Assembly (NCBI RefSeq): GCF_009618275.1
Contig: NZ_WIAD01000040.1
Span: 1-52,215 of the forward strand
DNA length: 52,215 bases
Reading direction: 5' to 3'
Origin: Roseimaritima sediminicola
GTDB taxonomy: Bacteria > Planctomycetota > Planctomycetia > Pirellulales > Pirellulaceae
The position numbers and the translations under genes were made by a program. The notes beneath the pieces are model-generated. The model saw only the letters and a program-made list of their open reading frames with translations. It made no database searches and had not been told where the DNA came from. Position 1 is the stretch's first letter, and each line of letters starts with the position of its first letter. Shown here piece by piece: positions 1 to 9,387 of the stretch.

Positions 1-53
1 AACCGCAAACCTTCTGACTCCGGCGAATCGATGGATGAAAAGAATCGTTTACT

Positions 54-109
54 CCCCTCTCCCCCGAAGCCTGGCGAGCCTAAGCGAGTCAGGATTCGGG
101 GGAGAGGGG
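54..109. repeat. Inverted repeat with 15-bp perfect arms
   Basis: The left arm CCCCTCTCCCCCGAA (54-68) is the exact reverse complement of the right arm TTCGGGGGAGAGGGG (95-109), with a 26-base spacer. A degenerate relative of the same pyrimidine/purine pattern lies at 226-285. The structure looks like a non-coding dispersed element rather than a terminator, because no T-run follows. Confidence 0.75.
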
Positions 110-719
110 TTGGGGGTGAGGGGGAACAGAGGAGCAGCACCACCAGCGCGGTGTCTCGATACGGTGCGCGGCTTGGGAAATGTACGCAAACAGTCATTCC
201 GTTGCACCCGAGCCCCCTCACCCCCGGCCCCTCTCCCACCACGGCTTCACTCGCTGACGCTCGCGGCGCCGCGGGGGAGAGGGGAGAAAACCCTGCCTTC
301 TACCGCTCCGATCCCTACATAGATTCCGGCGGAGTCAGGCGATTTCAGATTTGCTGACTCCGGCGGATTCTATGCATGGCGTGCGAAGCTCGGGCGCAGC
401 AGCCACGGCAGTGGCGACATGCGGTAGCCCCAGGCGCGAGCCTGGGGTGCCGATACTCACACTCACACCCGATGAGAGTCCCGGAGGGACGGCATGAGTT
501 CGGTGCGATCCTTTATGTCGCCCTTCCAGGGCTTTCGCTTGTATGTATCCCGTTTCCCCAGGCTCGCGTCTGGGGCTACCACAGACAATCGCTCCGCGAT
601 TCGAGGACGTTCGTCTCTGTACAAAGATTCCGCCGGAGTCAGGAGATCTGAAATTGCCAAGCGATTAGCGACACCCATCCAAAGTCTGGCGACTTCAGCT
701 ACGGTGGGCGACTTCGGCT

Positions 720-790
720 ACCAACCACCAACCACCAACCACCAACCACCAACCACCAACCACCAACCAACAACCAACAACCAACAACCA
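720..790. repeat. CCAACCA-type simple sequence repeat
   Basis: About 70 bases consist of reiterated ACCAACC units that drift to ACAACC towards the end. The array stops just before the stop codon of the minus-strand gene that ends at 799. Such strand-asymmetric low-complexity DNA is prone to slippage. No gene or operator is visible inside it. Confidence 0.85.
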
Positions 791-798
791 ACACCCCC

Positions 799-2400
799 CT
801 AATCCGCCAGATAATTCAGCGTGTAGTAGCCGACGTTGTGCAGCAGCGGTTGGCCTTGCTCGTTGCGGATGCCGGCCGCTCGCAACTCGTGCACGTGGCC
901 GCGCTGCAATCCGTCGATCGACAGTCGAACGCTGCTGCGATTCTTGGCCACTTTGGCTTCGGTAACCGTTGGCGTCGTGTGATCCACTTCGGGGCTGCCG
1001 TATTGTTCGCGGTACAGATAGGTGTAGGTTTCCAGTTCGTAGCTATCGACGCGCCGGGCCGTTTCCGCATCGATCGGCTGGGTGAACGTCAACTCAAACC
1101 CGCCCGGGACGGCTCGCATTTCATGGATTTCGAAGGGCCGTTTGCCGGTCCAGTTCAGCCGTTCGATCGCGAACGGTTTCGGTCCCCGAGCTCCCCAGCC
1201 TCGGTTGGTTCCGCCCACGAACAGGCTGCCGTCGGGCGTCATCGTCACGCCTACGTTCCCCGAACCAAACCCGGCTCGGAAGGGAAAGCACGCACCTTGG
1301 TAATGATCGCCAACACGTTCTAAAAACACTCGCATGATCGTGCTGTGCGTCTGATCGGCGACAAACAACTGGTTTTCAAACGGGCCGAACTTCCCGCCGC
1401 TGGTGTCGCAGGCGATGCCCGAGGCGCTCTGCCCCATTTTCTGATAGGGAAAGATTACCGCGGGCGGTTCCAGTTCTTCGATCTTGTCCGCTTCGATCAT
1501 GATCCGGCTGTCCGACGTCGGCTGGTCGGGTTGCTTACCCATCGCCTCTTCGGCCAACTTGTACCACTCGAATCCGCCGGGATGTCCGACGAACTTGCCC
1601 GCACGCAGCGGTTTCAAAGAACACGATCCATTCCACGGTCCCTGGTTGTCGGTATAGAACAGGTCGCCCTCGGCGTTGAAGCCGATGCCGCCGGGAGAAC
1701 GCACGCCGCTGGTCGTCGGTACCATGTTCCCTTCGGGGGTGATGCGCACGCACCAGCCGCGAAAGGGTACTTTGCTGCTGAACGACCCGGTCAAGCACAA
1801 CGCTACCCAGCGGTTGCCGTCCCGGTCCGCCTCGGAGCCAAACGCGTACTCGTGGTAGTCGCCGCTGATGCCCCACGAATCGCAGACGGTCTCAAACAGG
1901 TCCGCGCGGCCGTCGCCGTCGACATCCTTCAACCGGCTCAGCTCCGGACGCTGGGTGACGTACAGCCAGCCATCGGCATACTCCAGGCTCAGCGGCTCAT
2001 GCAGGCCGTGGGCATAGCGGTGAAAGCTGCTGGCGGGAACGACGTCGGCCAGCGGATCGTCGATCATCCAGATCTCACCGCGACGAGAGGAAACGGCCAG
2101 GCGACCGTCGGGCATCCACTGGAAATCGCCCACTTCCAAAACCACATCGTCGGGGATCTGCAGTTCGGTGATGCGATAGTAGTCCGCTTCGCGGGGTGGC
2201 TGCGCCCCTGCGTCCAGAGGCCACACGATGGCCAGCAGGCACACGGCAAGCAGATGCCCCGCGAGGAGGCCTTGCCCACGGGATCCGCGCGCCCCAGACC
2301 AGCGGATGGCCGCCGTCGCGGTAGCCGCGGTCGCGGTCGCGGTCGCGGTAGCGGTAGCGGTAGCGGGCGTCGTCCGGGAATATCGAATCAAAGGTTTCAT
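799..2400 (-). CDS. Secreted beta-propeller dehydrogenase-like protein
   Basis: This 533-residue protein resembles the glucose/sorbosone-dehydrogenase-type six-bladed propellers found in planctomycete secreted proteins. It shows repeated blade motifs such as [17 protein letters not shown] (about residue 92), [18 protein letters not shown] (about 238) and [20 protein letters not shown] (near 385). A hydrophobic export segment (about residues 47-65, ending AGAQ) follows an unusual N-terminus in which residues 12-32 alternate Thr and Ala, encoded by a hexanucleotide repeat. The start at 2400 is the only ATG upstream of the signal segment. The gene lies 60 bases downstream of a multihaem c-type protein on the same strand. 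The two are probably co-transcribed and may form a periplasmic oxidoreductase and electron-acceptor pair, which is inference. Substrate and cofactor cannot be read from the sequence. Confidence 0.8.
   Translation of the reverse strand: MKPLIRYSRTTPATATATATATATAATATAAIRWSGARGSRGQGLLAGHLLAVCLLAIVWPLDAGAQPPREADYYRITELQIPDDVVLEVGDFQWMPDGRLAVSSRRGEIWMIDDPLADVVPASSFHRYAHGLHEPLSLEYADGWLYVTQRPELSRLKDVDGDGRADLFETVCDSWGISGDYHEYAFGSEADRDGNRWVALCLTGSFSSKVPFRGWCVRITPEGNMVPTTSGVRSPGGIGFNAEGDLFYTDNQGPWNGSCSLKPLRAGKFVGHPGGFEWYKLAEEAMGKQPDQPTSDSRIMIEADKIEELEPPAVIFPYQKMGQSASGIACDTSGGKFGPFENQLFVADQTHSTIMRVFLERVGDHYQGACFPFRAGFGSGNVGVTMTPDGSLFVGGTNRGWGARGPKPFAIERLNWTGKRPFEIHEMRAVPGGFELTFTQPIDAETARRVDSYELETYTYLYREQYGSPEVDHTTPTVTEAKVAKNRSSVRLSIDGLQRGHVHELRAAGIRNEQGQPLLHNVGYYTLNYLAD
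2316..2366. repeat. Hexanucleotide microsatellite inside a coding region
   Basis: GCGGTC is repeated about three times and is followed by GCGGTA about three times, with degenerate copies at the left edge. Read on the minus strand it encodes a Thr-Ala alternation just before the signal peptide of the propeller protein. The unit is six bases, so gain or loss of units keeps the reading frame and only changes N-terminal length. Confidence 0.85.
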
Positions 2401-2460
2401 GATCGTTCGTGCACTGGGTAGGCGAAGTGGTGGAAGCGGGCAGGGCAGGGACGGGCAGGG

Positions 2461-5400
2461 TTACCAGCGAAGGGTCTGACGGATCGTTACGGTGGCGTTG
2501 GCCGGTAGGGCGTAGCGCAGTTGTTGGCCGTGGTCGCCGGCGACGATGTGTCCCTGGCCTGCACCTTCGACGCGGACCTTGGCACCGCCTTCGACGCGGT
2601 ACACGCCCTCGCCCAGGGGCTGGATCGAAGCACCGGATCCGGCCAACAGGTAACGCGTCGCTTGCGGATCGTCGTTGACGATTCGCAGGGTGCGGTCAAA
2701 GCCACGTTCATCCGCCGTGCCGGCGATGGGCTGGCAAAAATCTTCGACTTCGTTGCCGTCAAAGCGGTAGCGGAACACGGGCTGGCGAGACTCGTTCAGG
2801 CGGTAACCCAGGAACTGGTATCCGCGCTCACGACCTTCGGTTTGCGGCCACGAGGCAGCGGGCGAAGGCAACACGGCCAGTGGCGTGTGGGTATCGATCA
2901 CGATCGTCGCATCGCCCAGCGGTGCCTGTTGGCCAGGACCGCGGCCTACCCAGTGCTTGCTGGCATCGATGAATTCGTTCTGCCAGATCAACACCACGCC
3001 CATGCGGTGGGCGTCCCAGGCCAAATTGACGTCTTCGGGGTAGCCCACGGCGATCCCACGCGGGCTGAGCTGCGTCAGGAAGTTGCGGTAGATGATCGGT
3101 GTGTCACGGGGCGTCAGGACGATCGCCCCGGGAACCAGGCCGCGGGGCGGTTTGGGATCTTCCTGGTTCAGGTACGCCCAGATCGCATCGATCTGTAGTC
3201 CTGGGTCCCCGTCGTAAACGGTTTCCAGGGCGGACTTGCCATCGACAAAGCTGGCCGGCATCCGCGTGCCCGGCCGGTACCGCTGGGGATCTCGCAGGTA
3301 GCGGTGGAACCAATCGCGTCGCAGTCGCTTGGGCCAGTGCAGCGCGTCTAGGGCGCCGATGCCTTCCAGACCGATGCCGCCGAACGTGTGGCATTTGATG
3401 CAGGCCAAGCCTTTATCGCCGACCAGTTTTCGGCCCTGCGAGGCGATCAGGGTGGGGGAATGCGGGTTGTTGGGGATCTGAGCCAACGCCTGGCGATCGG
3501 TCGCACGCAGGTCCTCGTGCAGACCCCGCAGCGGCTCGTATTGGAAGGCCGGCATACGCGTCTTCATATAGGGTCGTTCCTCGGCGCCGTTTTGTAGGAT
3601 GTCGGCGAGGTAGGCGTCGTTTAATTTGTCCCCCACTCCGGTCAGGCTGGGCGGCAATCGACCCTCGTTGCCCATCTCGGGCGTCGTGGTTTGAAAGGAA
3701 GCGTCTCGGCTGGCTTCGGGGCCGCCCCGCCCATCTCGCTCGTGGCAGGCATAACAATTCAAACCGGCCATGGTTTGCCGGATCCGCTGCTGCGGCGGTG
3801 TCGCTTCGCCCACCTTCGCCAGAGCCGCGACGATCGCGTGACGCTGCTGTGGCGAGAGTCGATAATTGGGGACTCCGGCCGGTGGGGTCTCGGCCAAGCA
3901 TCCTTCCCCGGCGTCGTTCTTCAGGGCCGCCAAAGACGGCGCCCGTCCGGCGGCAGGCTCCAGCGAACCGACGGCGTGACAGGCCACGCAGCCCATCTGC
4001 CGAAAGGCCGCCGCGCCGGTTTCGACCAAATTCGGATCCGGCCGAAACGTCGGCTCGATCAGTTGCTGATTCGATTGGCCGTCGGGGTCGCTGGTCACCA
4101 ACGACGTGATGTCGGCCTCCTTAAAGTCCGGTCCATCGACGCTCAGTCGCAGTTCCTGCTGGCCGGCTTTTTCGAAGTATTCGATCCTCAGCGGATGGAC
4201 TCCGGCATCGAGTTCCAGCGAGCCCGACCGGCGGGTTGCCGGGTGGATGCCGTCATGTACGACGGCCTCCTGTGAACCCACCAACACCCGGGCACCGTCG
4301 TCACTGGCCACATGAAAGGTGTACTGTCCGGCCGTGGCGATCGGCAGATAGGTTTCGAAGACCATACCGAAAGCGTCTTGACGCTCGGCAACGGCGATGT
4401 CCAGTTCGTGACTGCGGCCGGTCGCCACGGGTTTCAGCGTTTCGAATTCCGGCAGCTTGTCCCACGAGCCTTCGTAGACGCGGTAAGCAAATTTTTCGCT
4501 GCCCGGAACGATCACCACATCCTGCAACAGGTAGGAAGCGATGTCGCGAGCTTCGATGCGGTCGGCTACCAGACGCGGCATGCGCATGCCGGGACGCACC
4601 GTGTGGGGGTCCAGCAGGAAATCGGTCAGCGAGTCCAGCGTGTACTTTTGGTCGAGTTGTCCCAGCGGAACCGACGTCGCCAGGTTTCGAGCGTCCTTGT
4701 CTTGCGAATCGTGACAGGCCAAGCAACCGATCGTGCGGTACAGCTCGCCCCCGCGTTCGACCGCCGATCGGTCGCCGGGCCGATCGATGGGTTGTTTGCC
4801 GGCGGCCAGGAAGCTTGCGATCGCTCTCGCTTGCCGAAGCTTTTCTGCTTGGGAGACGCCGGTCCAGACGTCGGGCATCGTCGTGCCGGGCTTGGTGCCG
4901 TGGGGGTCGGCGATCATGGCCAACAGATGATCCGGGCGTACGCGACGACCGACTTCGCTCAGATCGGGGCCTCGCTTGTCGGGGATGGGGAGGTCGCCCT
5001 GATGGCAAGCGGTGCAGGACAAGCCGGCCAGTAGGACTTGGCCGCCGTCGGCCGGATCACCAATCCCGCCGGCGAAGAAGCGTTCGAAAGCGGGGATGCG
5101 CGGTCGACGTGCCTCGGCTTCGGCGTCCCGCGGCAGCAACCACACGTTGCGAAACCGAACCGGATTGCCGTGGTCCTGCAAGTGCAGCGGACCGTCCTGG
5201 GGCGATTCGCCCTGCGGTGCCGCCCGCGTCGCGGCGGGAACCGGAACGTTGGCCTGAACCACGCGTCCGTTCAACCGAACCGTCAGCCGTGCATCACGTG
5301 TTTTTTGGCCCGACGCGTCGTACCGAGCCGCCGTAAAGTCGATGTCGTAGGTTTGCCACTGCAGCGGCGGCAGGCACATGTTCAGCGTCGGCGCGTGGAC

Positions 5401-6129
5401 GCCATAGATGCCGCCGGCTTCGTTGTCGGCGCCGCCGGTGCCGAAGGAATCGAGGATTTGTGTTTCGTACCGGCCCTGGTGATAGACGCCGCTGTTGCCA
5501 CGTCCTTGCCCTTCGGCGGCGGGCATAAAGGGCGTGCGGAACTCCAGGTGCAGGGTGTAATCGCCGAACAACTGCCGGGTCGTTGCGCCCTGCTGCAGCC
5601 AACCCTGCTCGCTCAGCTTGGCGCCGGGATTCCAATTGGATTGCACGCTTTGGGAACTGCCATCGAACAGCACGATCGCTGCCGGCGGGGGCGCCGCGCC
5701 CAGCGTCGGACTCTGGCGTTCGACGCGTTCCAGTTCCATCGATTCGACCAGGTCCGCTACCACGTCGGCGTCGCCATCGAAACGTCGGGGCGAGACGCCA
5801 TCCCAGCCCGCTCCTGGCAGTCCGCCCTCGTAGACCACGATTTCGAACTCGCCCGCCCCACGGGCAACGACCTGCAGCGCTTGCTGGCCACCGGCGTACT
5901 CACCCTGGATCGCAAAGTCCGGATCCGCCGCGGCCGCTTGCGGGGTGTCGAACGTTTGAGCGTGCGCCACGGGCACGACCAGAGCCGGGCAGGCCAGTCC
6001 CAACACCAAACCGAGAAAGGGCGAAAACCGAGCCAGCGTGTTCAGCGTGGGACGCGGCAAGGACTCGGTGGCGCGGGCCGGGGCGGAAAGCCCCGGGTAG
6101 GCATCGGCAGAGTCGGGCGGGAAGGACAT
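2461..6129 (-). CDS. Multihaem c-type protein with DUF1080 and PA14-like domains
   Basis: This 1222-residue exported protein has a signal peptide ending near residue 58 (PVAHAQ). A DUF1080 / concanavalin-like domain spans about 150-332 (AIVLFDG, GNSGVYHQGRYE). Haem-binding CxxCH motifs sit at Cys372, Cys469, Cys714, Cys792 and Cys910. A PA14-like domain lies between the second and third haem motifs (about 545-670, DDGARVLVG). A long C-terminal beta-rich region from about 945 has no motif I recognise. The frame stays open upstream to 7464, but that part overlaps the divergent RDD gene and looks non-coding. ATG 6129, directly before the signal peptide, is the credible start. In planctomycetes such proteins are thought to couple sugar binding or cleavage to periplasmic electron transfer. 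It is probably co-transcribed with the propeller gene downstream. Confidence 0.85.
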   Translation of the reverse strand: MSFPPDSADAYPGLSAPARATESLPRPTLNTLARFSPFLGLVLGLACPALVVPVAHAQTFDTPQAAAADPDFAIQGEYAGGQQALQVVARGAGEFEIVVYEGGLPGAGWDGVSPRRFDGDADVVADLVESMELERVERQSPTLGAAPPPAAIVLFDGSSQSVQSNWNPGAKLSEQGWLQQGATTRQLFGDYTLHLEFRTPFMPAAEGQGRGNSGVYHQGRYETQILDSFGTGGADNEAGGIYGVHAPTLNMCLPPLQWQTYDIDFTAARYDASGQKTRDARLTVRLNGRVVQANVPVPAATRAAPQGESPQDGPLHLQDHGNPVRFRNVWLLPRDAEAEARRPRIPAFERFFAGGIGDPADGGQVLLAGLSCTACHQGDLPIPDKRGPDLSEVGRRVRPDHLLAMIADPHGTKPGTTMPDVWTGVSQAEKLRQARAIASFLAAGKQPIDRPGDRSAVERGGELYRTIGCLACHDSQDKDARNLATSVPLGQLDQKYTLDSLTDFLLDPHTVRPGMRMPRLVADRIEARDIASYLLQDVVIVPGSEKFAYRVYEGSWDKLPEFETLKPVATGRSHELDIAVAERQDAFGMVFETYLPIATAGQYTFHVASDDGARVLVGSQEAVVHDGIHPATRRSGSLELDAGVHPLRIEYFEKAGQQELRLSVDGPDFKEADITSLVTSDPDGQSNQQLIEPTFRPDPNLVETGAAAFRQMGCVACHAVGSLEPAAGRAPSLAALKNDAGEGCLAETPPAGVPNYRLSPQQRHAIVAALAKVGEATPPQQRIRQTMAGLNCYACHERDGRGGPEASRDASFQTTTPEMGNEGRLPPSLTGVGDKLNDAYLADILQNGAEERPYMKTRMPAFQYEPLRGLHEDLRATDRQALAQIPNNPHSPTLIASQGRKLVGDKGLACIKCHTFGGIGLEGIGALDALHWPKRLRRDWFHRYLRDPQRYRPGTRMPASFVDGKSALETVYDGDPGLQIDAIWAYLNQEDPKPPRGLVPGAIVLTPRDTPIIYRNFLTQLSPRGIAVGYPEDVNLAWDAHRMGVVLIWQNEFIDASKHWVGRGPGQQAPLGDATIVIDTHTPLAVLPSPAASWPQTEGRERGYQFLGYRLNESRQPVFRYRFDGNEVEDFCQPIAGTADERGFDRTLRIVNDDPQATRYLLAGSGASIQPLGEGVYRVEGGAKVRVEGAGQGHIVAGDHGQQLRYALPANATVTIRQTLRW

Positions 6130-6438
6130 CAACGAACCAATCGACAGCAAGGTAGGAAAACGCGAAAAGAAAAGCAGACGTAGGGCGGGACGAAGGAACC
6201 TGAAAGAGAACTGGAACCCGAAAGAGGAACGCTTCGAGGCCGCGATTATATCGTCTACGAGGGGGGGGCCGCTGGGGCATCGCGGCGGATCGCGTGCAGG
6301 GTGCTCGGCCGGTGGACCCTGCCGGCGACCCTGCCGGCGACTTGCCGGCGACTTGCCGGCGACTTGCCTGCGGGTGCTCCAGCCCTGATAATCGACGGGC
6401 ACGTTCGGCTCATCCATCCAATTCGCAAGCGCAGGTTC
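6130..6438. promoter_or_regulatory. Divergent intergenic region with short direct repeats
   Basis: These 309 bases separate the minus-strand multihaem gene from the plus-strand RDD operon, so promoters for both should lie here. I cannot point to convincing -35/-10 boxes. A cluster of about five direct repeats of TGCCGGCGAC(C/T) lies at roughly 6316-6368, close to the RDD start. It could be a binding-site array or simple slippage. There is also a G-run at about 6260-6268. Confidence 0.45.
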
Positions 6439-7452
6439 ATGGCAGACGCGGCACCTCTCGATACAACCATCAAAGTGGTGACGCCGGAGAACATTGCGTT
6501 CGAGTACCAGTTGGCCGGACCCTTTCGTCGCCTGCCAGCCTATGTGTTGGATGTGTTTGTGTATTCGGCCGCGTTGGCTGTGGTGGTGATGGTGGGGCTG
6601 TATCTGGGCTTCCTGACCGGATCGGTGTTGGCGCTGTCGGTATACGGTTTTTTGGGTTTGCTGGTGTGGTTCGTGCTGGGGTGGTTTTACGGTGCCCTGT
6701 GCGAGACGTACTTCAACGGCCGCACGATCGGCAAGTGGATCTGCGGACTGCGGGTAATCAGCGTCGACGGTCGGCCCCTGTCGGGCATGCAGGCCACGAT
6801 CCGCAATCTGCTCCGCGTGGCCGATCTGGCCCCGCCGGCGGCCCTGGGCCAATTCGACAGCGAGATCGCTCCGGTCATGGCCGTTCCCACGGCGCTGATC
6901 GGATTGTTGTCGGTGATCCTGACGCCGCGGATGCAGCGACTGGGCGATCTGGCCGCCGGGACGATGGTGGTTGTGGACGAGAAGAGCTGGCGGTTGCCGG
7001 TGGCCAAAGTCGATGACCTGCGCGTCGCGGCCCTGGCCACGTATGTGCCGGGCGACTATCGCGTCACCCCCACGATGGCTCGAACCCTGGCCGCCTATGC
7101 CGAACGTCGCGCTTACCTGACACCGGCTCGGCGCCGCGAGGTCGCACGCCACTTGACCGACCCCTTGGTCGATCGTTTCGAATTTCGACCCGACATCGAT
7201 CCGGACTTGCTGATGTACGCTTTGTACTATCAAACCTTCCTGGCCGCCGACAACGCCGCACCGCCGGACCTGGGAGCCTTGGCCGCGTTCAGCCCGCTGC
7301 GCAAAGATATGGATCGTCCGGTTGCCGAACCCCCGGCCGCGGCCCCGCCGGTGGCTCAGGCGACTCCGATGGCGTCCGCCGCAAACCCCGAACACTCGGC
7401 CGCGAGCCCCGAACAACTGGCCGCCCGGCCGGAACAAGGAGACGTGCGGTGA
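6439..7452 (+). CDS. RDD-family integral membrane protein
   Basis: This 337-residue protein has an RDD domain in its first 180 residues. The signature appears as FRRLPAYVLD, with the conserved Arg and Asp at the start of the first membrane helix. Two further hydrophobic helices follow, with GRTIGKWICGLRV between helices two and three, as is typical of the family. The C-terminal 150 residues are soluble and end in an Ala/Pro-rich tail. I placed the start at ATG 6439. An upstream in-frame ATG at 6301 would add 46 residues encoded by a repeat tract and is less likely. It is the first gene of a six-gene operon ending in a MoxR ATPase, and its stop overlaps the next start (GTGA). The biochemical role of RDD proteins is poorly known, with transport or membrane organisation suggested. 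Confidence 0.88.
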   Translation: MADAAPLDTTIKVVTPENIAFEYQLAGPFRRLPAYVLDVFVYSAALAVVVMVGLYLGFLTGSVLALSVYGFLGLLVWFVLGWFYGALCETYFNGRTIGKWICGLRVISVDGRPLSGMQATIRNLLRVADLAPPAALGQFDSEIAPVMAVPTALIGLLSVILTPRMQRLGDLAAGTMVVVDEKSWRLPVAKVDDLRVAALATYVPGDYRVTPTMARTLAAYAERRAYLTPARRREVARHLTDPLVDRFEFRPDIDPDLLMYALYYQTFLAADNAAPPDLGALAAFSPLRKDMDRPVAEPPAAAPPVAQATPMASAANPEHSAASPEQLAARPEQGDVR

Positions 7453-8402
7453 ACGTAGCGACATTGGTCGAAAAACGACGGGCGCAGTGGGCCGAGCTGG
7501 AGATGTTGTGCGACGGAACCGGTTCGCCCGAAGCGACGGCCAGGTTTGCGGCGCTGTATCGCGCGGCCTGTGCGGATTTGGCCCTGGCCAGCGCCTATCA
7601 GTTACCGCCCGGTACGGTCACCTACCTGCACCGATTGGTGGGCCGGGCCCACAGCCGTTTGTACCGCAGCCACCGGTTTGATCCGATGACGTGGTTCGAT
7701 GTGATTTTTGTCACAGCACCGCGACAGATTTTCGCCGACCCCTGTGTGCGGATCGCCACGCTGTTATTTTTTGCCTTGTTCTCGTTGTCGGCCTATCTGG
7801 CTTACAACGAAACGGCGTTTCCGGACTATGCCCAGGATATCGTCGGCACGGCAGCGCTGGAGCAGATGGAAGCGAGTTTTGAACCGGGGCTGAACGGCAA
7901 CCTCAGCCATTACATCGGAATGGCGGGTTTCTACATCAAGCACAATACCAGTATCGGTTTGCAGTGCTTTGCCTATGGGATCCTGTTGATCCCCTGCGTA
8001 TTCATCTTGTGTTACAACGCGGTCGCGTTGGGCGCGAGTTTCGGCTACATGATTCGCGAAGACACGCCGGGCGGGGAAACGTTTTTGGAATTTGTCACGG
8101 CCCACGGCCCGTTCGAGTTGACGGCGATCGCGCTGTCGGCCGGCGCCGGACTGCGGCTGGGGATGGGCTTGTTTCGAACCGAGGGACGGACTCGGATCGC
8201 ATCGTTGAAAGCCAATGCGGTGCAGGCGGTCCCGATCATGGTCGCCGCGGCGATCCTGTTCTTTCTGGCCGCCTTTACCGAAGGGTTTATCTCGCCCAGC
8301 CCGTTGTACTATCCGTTCAAGGCCGGTTGGGCGATCCTGTCCTCGGGGTTGTTGATGTTTTATTTCGTCGTGCTGGGTTTTCCCCGGCAGGAGCCGAGTT
8401 GA
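7449..8402 (+). CDS. SpoIIM-like (stage II sporulation protein M family) membrane protein
   Basis: This 317-residue protein begins at GTG 7449, which overlaps the TGA of the RDD gene. A soluble N-terminal helical part (about 1-95) ends in FDPMTWFDVIFVTAP. Membrane helices follow at about 100-117, 175-200, 218-240 and two near the C-terminus. The segment GFYIKHNTSIGLQCFAYGIL and the following hydrophobic stretch match the SpoIIM/DUF95 pattern. Outside endospore formers these proteins are not sporulation proteins and are often encoded next to RDD, DUF4129 and MoxR genes, as here. I infer a membrane role with the other operon products. The exact function is unknown. Confidence 0.85.
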   Translation: MNVATLVEKRRAQWAELEMLCDGTGSPEATARFAALYRAACADLALASAYQLPPGTVTYLHRLVGRAHSRLYRSHRFDPMTWFDVIFVTAPRQIFADPCVRIATLLFFALFSLSAYLAYNETAFPDYAQDIVGTAALEQMEASFEPGLNGNLSHYIGMAGFYIKHNTSIGLQCFAYGILLIPCVFILCYNAVALGASFGYMIREDTPGGETFLEFVTAHGPFELTAIALSAGAGLRLGMGLFRTEGRTRIASLKANAVQAVPIMVAAAILFFLAAFTEGFISPSPLYYPFKAGWAILSSGLLMFYFVVLGFPRQEPS

Positions 8403-8406
8403 CGCG

Positions 8407-9387
8407 ATGCAGCTGGACCGAACCCATGTCAAAGTGCGCGCTCGCTCGCTGGCAGAAATCGGCGATCTGTCGCTGCTGTTGGTGCGCCGTTACTTTGGGG
8501 CCTTGGCGATCGGATTCACGCTGGGCGTGCTGCCCTGGGCGATTTTAAATTTTCTGTTGATCGGGTTCATTCCCATCGAAGAGACCCGCGATGGCATCAT
8601 CGACGAACAAACCTACTACGAACGCGCCCGCTATGTTTGGCTGATGGCCGCGCTCGTGTTTCTGCAGGCGCCCATCGCCGGGATGTTCACCACCTATTAC
8701 ATCGGACAAGCGGTGTTTGAGGAGCGGCCGCCGTGGCGGATGGTCGGCAGGGCCTGTTGGCAATCCGTCGTACCGCTGCTGTGGGTGTTGGGCGTCGTGC
8801 GTGGGCCGCTGGTGGCGATGGTCATATTGGCGACCAACTGGGGCGGTGTCTTTGCGCCCGGCCGAGAGGTGTTCTGGTTGACGGTGATCGTGTTGTGGGC
8901 CGCGACGATCCGCAGCCTGCGGCCTTTTATGCCGGAGATTCTGTTGTTGGAACGGTGCCCGGTGCTGGCACGCCACGCCGACAGGACCGGAGGCATCTCC
9001 GCCTCGCGTCGCAGCGGTCTGCTGCACGGCCCGATCAGCGGCGATCTGATGGGACGTTACCTGATGACCGCGGCGATTATCGGAGCGTTGGCGTTGGCCT
9101 TTTTCTACGGCATCATGGCCGTCCGCGGATTCCTGACGACGCAGTGGAACTGGACCATTCAGTTCGGATCCTTTCGCTTTGCCGACGTGCAACTGCTGTG
9201 GATCCCGCTGGCGCTGTGGATCGCGGCGGGGTTGGCAACCTTCATGCGATTTCTGGGCTATCTGGACGCCCGGATTCGGCTGGAGGGCTGGGAGGTGGAG
9301 CTGGCCGTGCGGGCCGAAGCCTTGCGGCAGTTCGGCACCGAGGCCTCGCCAATCCTCTCGCCGCCACAGACGGAGGCCGCCAGATGA
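8407..9387 (+). CDS. Conserved multi-spanning membrane protein of unknown function
   Basis: The 326-residue product has about six hydrophobic segments: around 35-60, 78-100, 115-145, 155-170, 218-240 and 262-285. A charged motif near the C-terminus (YLDARIRLEGWEVEL) recurs, to my knowledge, in uncharacterised membrane proteins beside DUF4129 genes. It starts four bases after the SpoIIM-like gene, and its TGA overlaps the ATG of the DUF4129 gene. No catalytic motif is visible. Position and strict coupling suggest it works with the SpoIIM-like and RDD proteins in one membrane assembly. Confidence 0.75.
   Translation: MQLDRTHVKVRARSLAEIGDLSLLLVRRYFGALAIGFTLGVLPWAILNFLLIGFIPIEETRDGIIDEQTYYERARYVWLMAALVFLQAPIAGMFTTYYIGQAVFEERPPWRMVGRACWQSVVPLLWVLGVVRGPLVAMVILATNWGGVFAPGREVFWLTVIVLWAATIRSLRPFMPEILLLERCPVLARHADRTGGISASRRSGLLHGPISGDLMGRYLMTAAIIGALALAFFYGIMAVRGFLTTQWNWTIQFGSFRFADVQLLWIPLALWIAAGLATFMRFLGYLDARIRLEGWEVELAVRAEALRQFGTEASPILSPPQTEAAR

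Larger units (their letters stand above)
1..798. repeat. Gene-free region built of dispersed and inverted repeats
   Basis: I see no convincing gene here. The open frames are short and have repeat-like translations. The stretch contains a long inverted repeat (arms 54-68 and 95-109) and a related pyrimidine-rich segment near 226-285. There are four copies, in both orientations, of an element with core CTGACTCCGGCGGA (about 13-28, 311-330, 353-372 and 630-646). Two copies of an element with core CCCCAGGCGCGAGCCTGGGG or close variants lie at about 427-453 and 553-580. A copy of AAAGTCTGGCGACTTCAGC is at 681-699, and a (CCAACCA)-type simple repeat runs over 720-790. Several of these recur elsewhere in the window. 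The region probably separates transcription units and may fold strongly, but no function can be read from it. Confidence 0.7.

Noticed and set aside
35-357. Short open frames in the first 360 bases
   Set aside because: They run through inverted and dispersed repeats, overlap each other in different frames, and have repeat-derived translations.
6130-7464. Upstream extension of the multihaem gene frame to 7464 on the minus strand
   Set aside because: It lies opposite the RDD gene, has an Arg/His/Gln-rich shadow composition, and the signal peptide starts at 6129.
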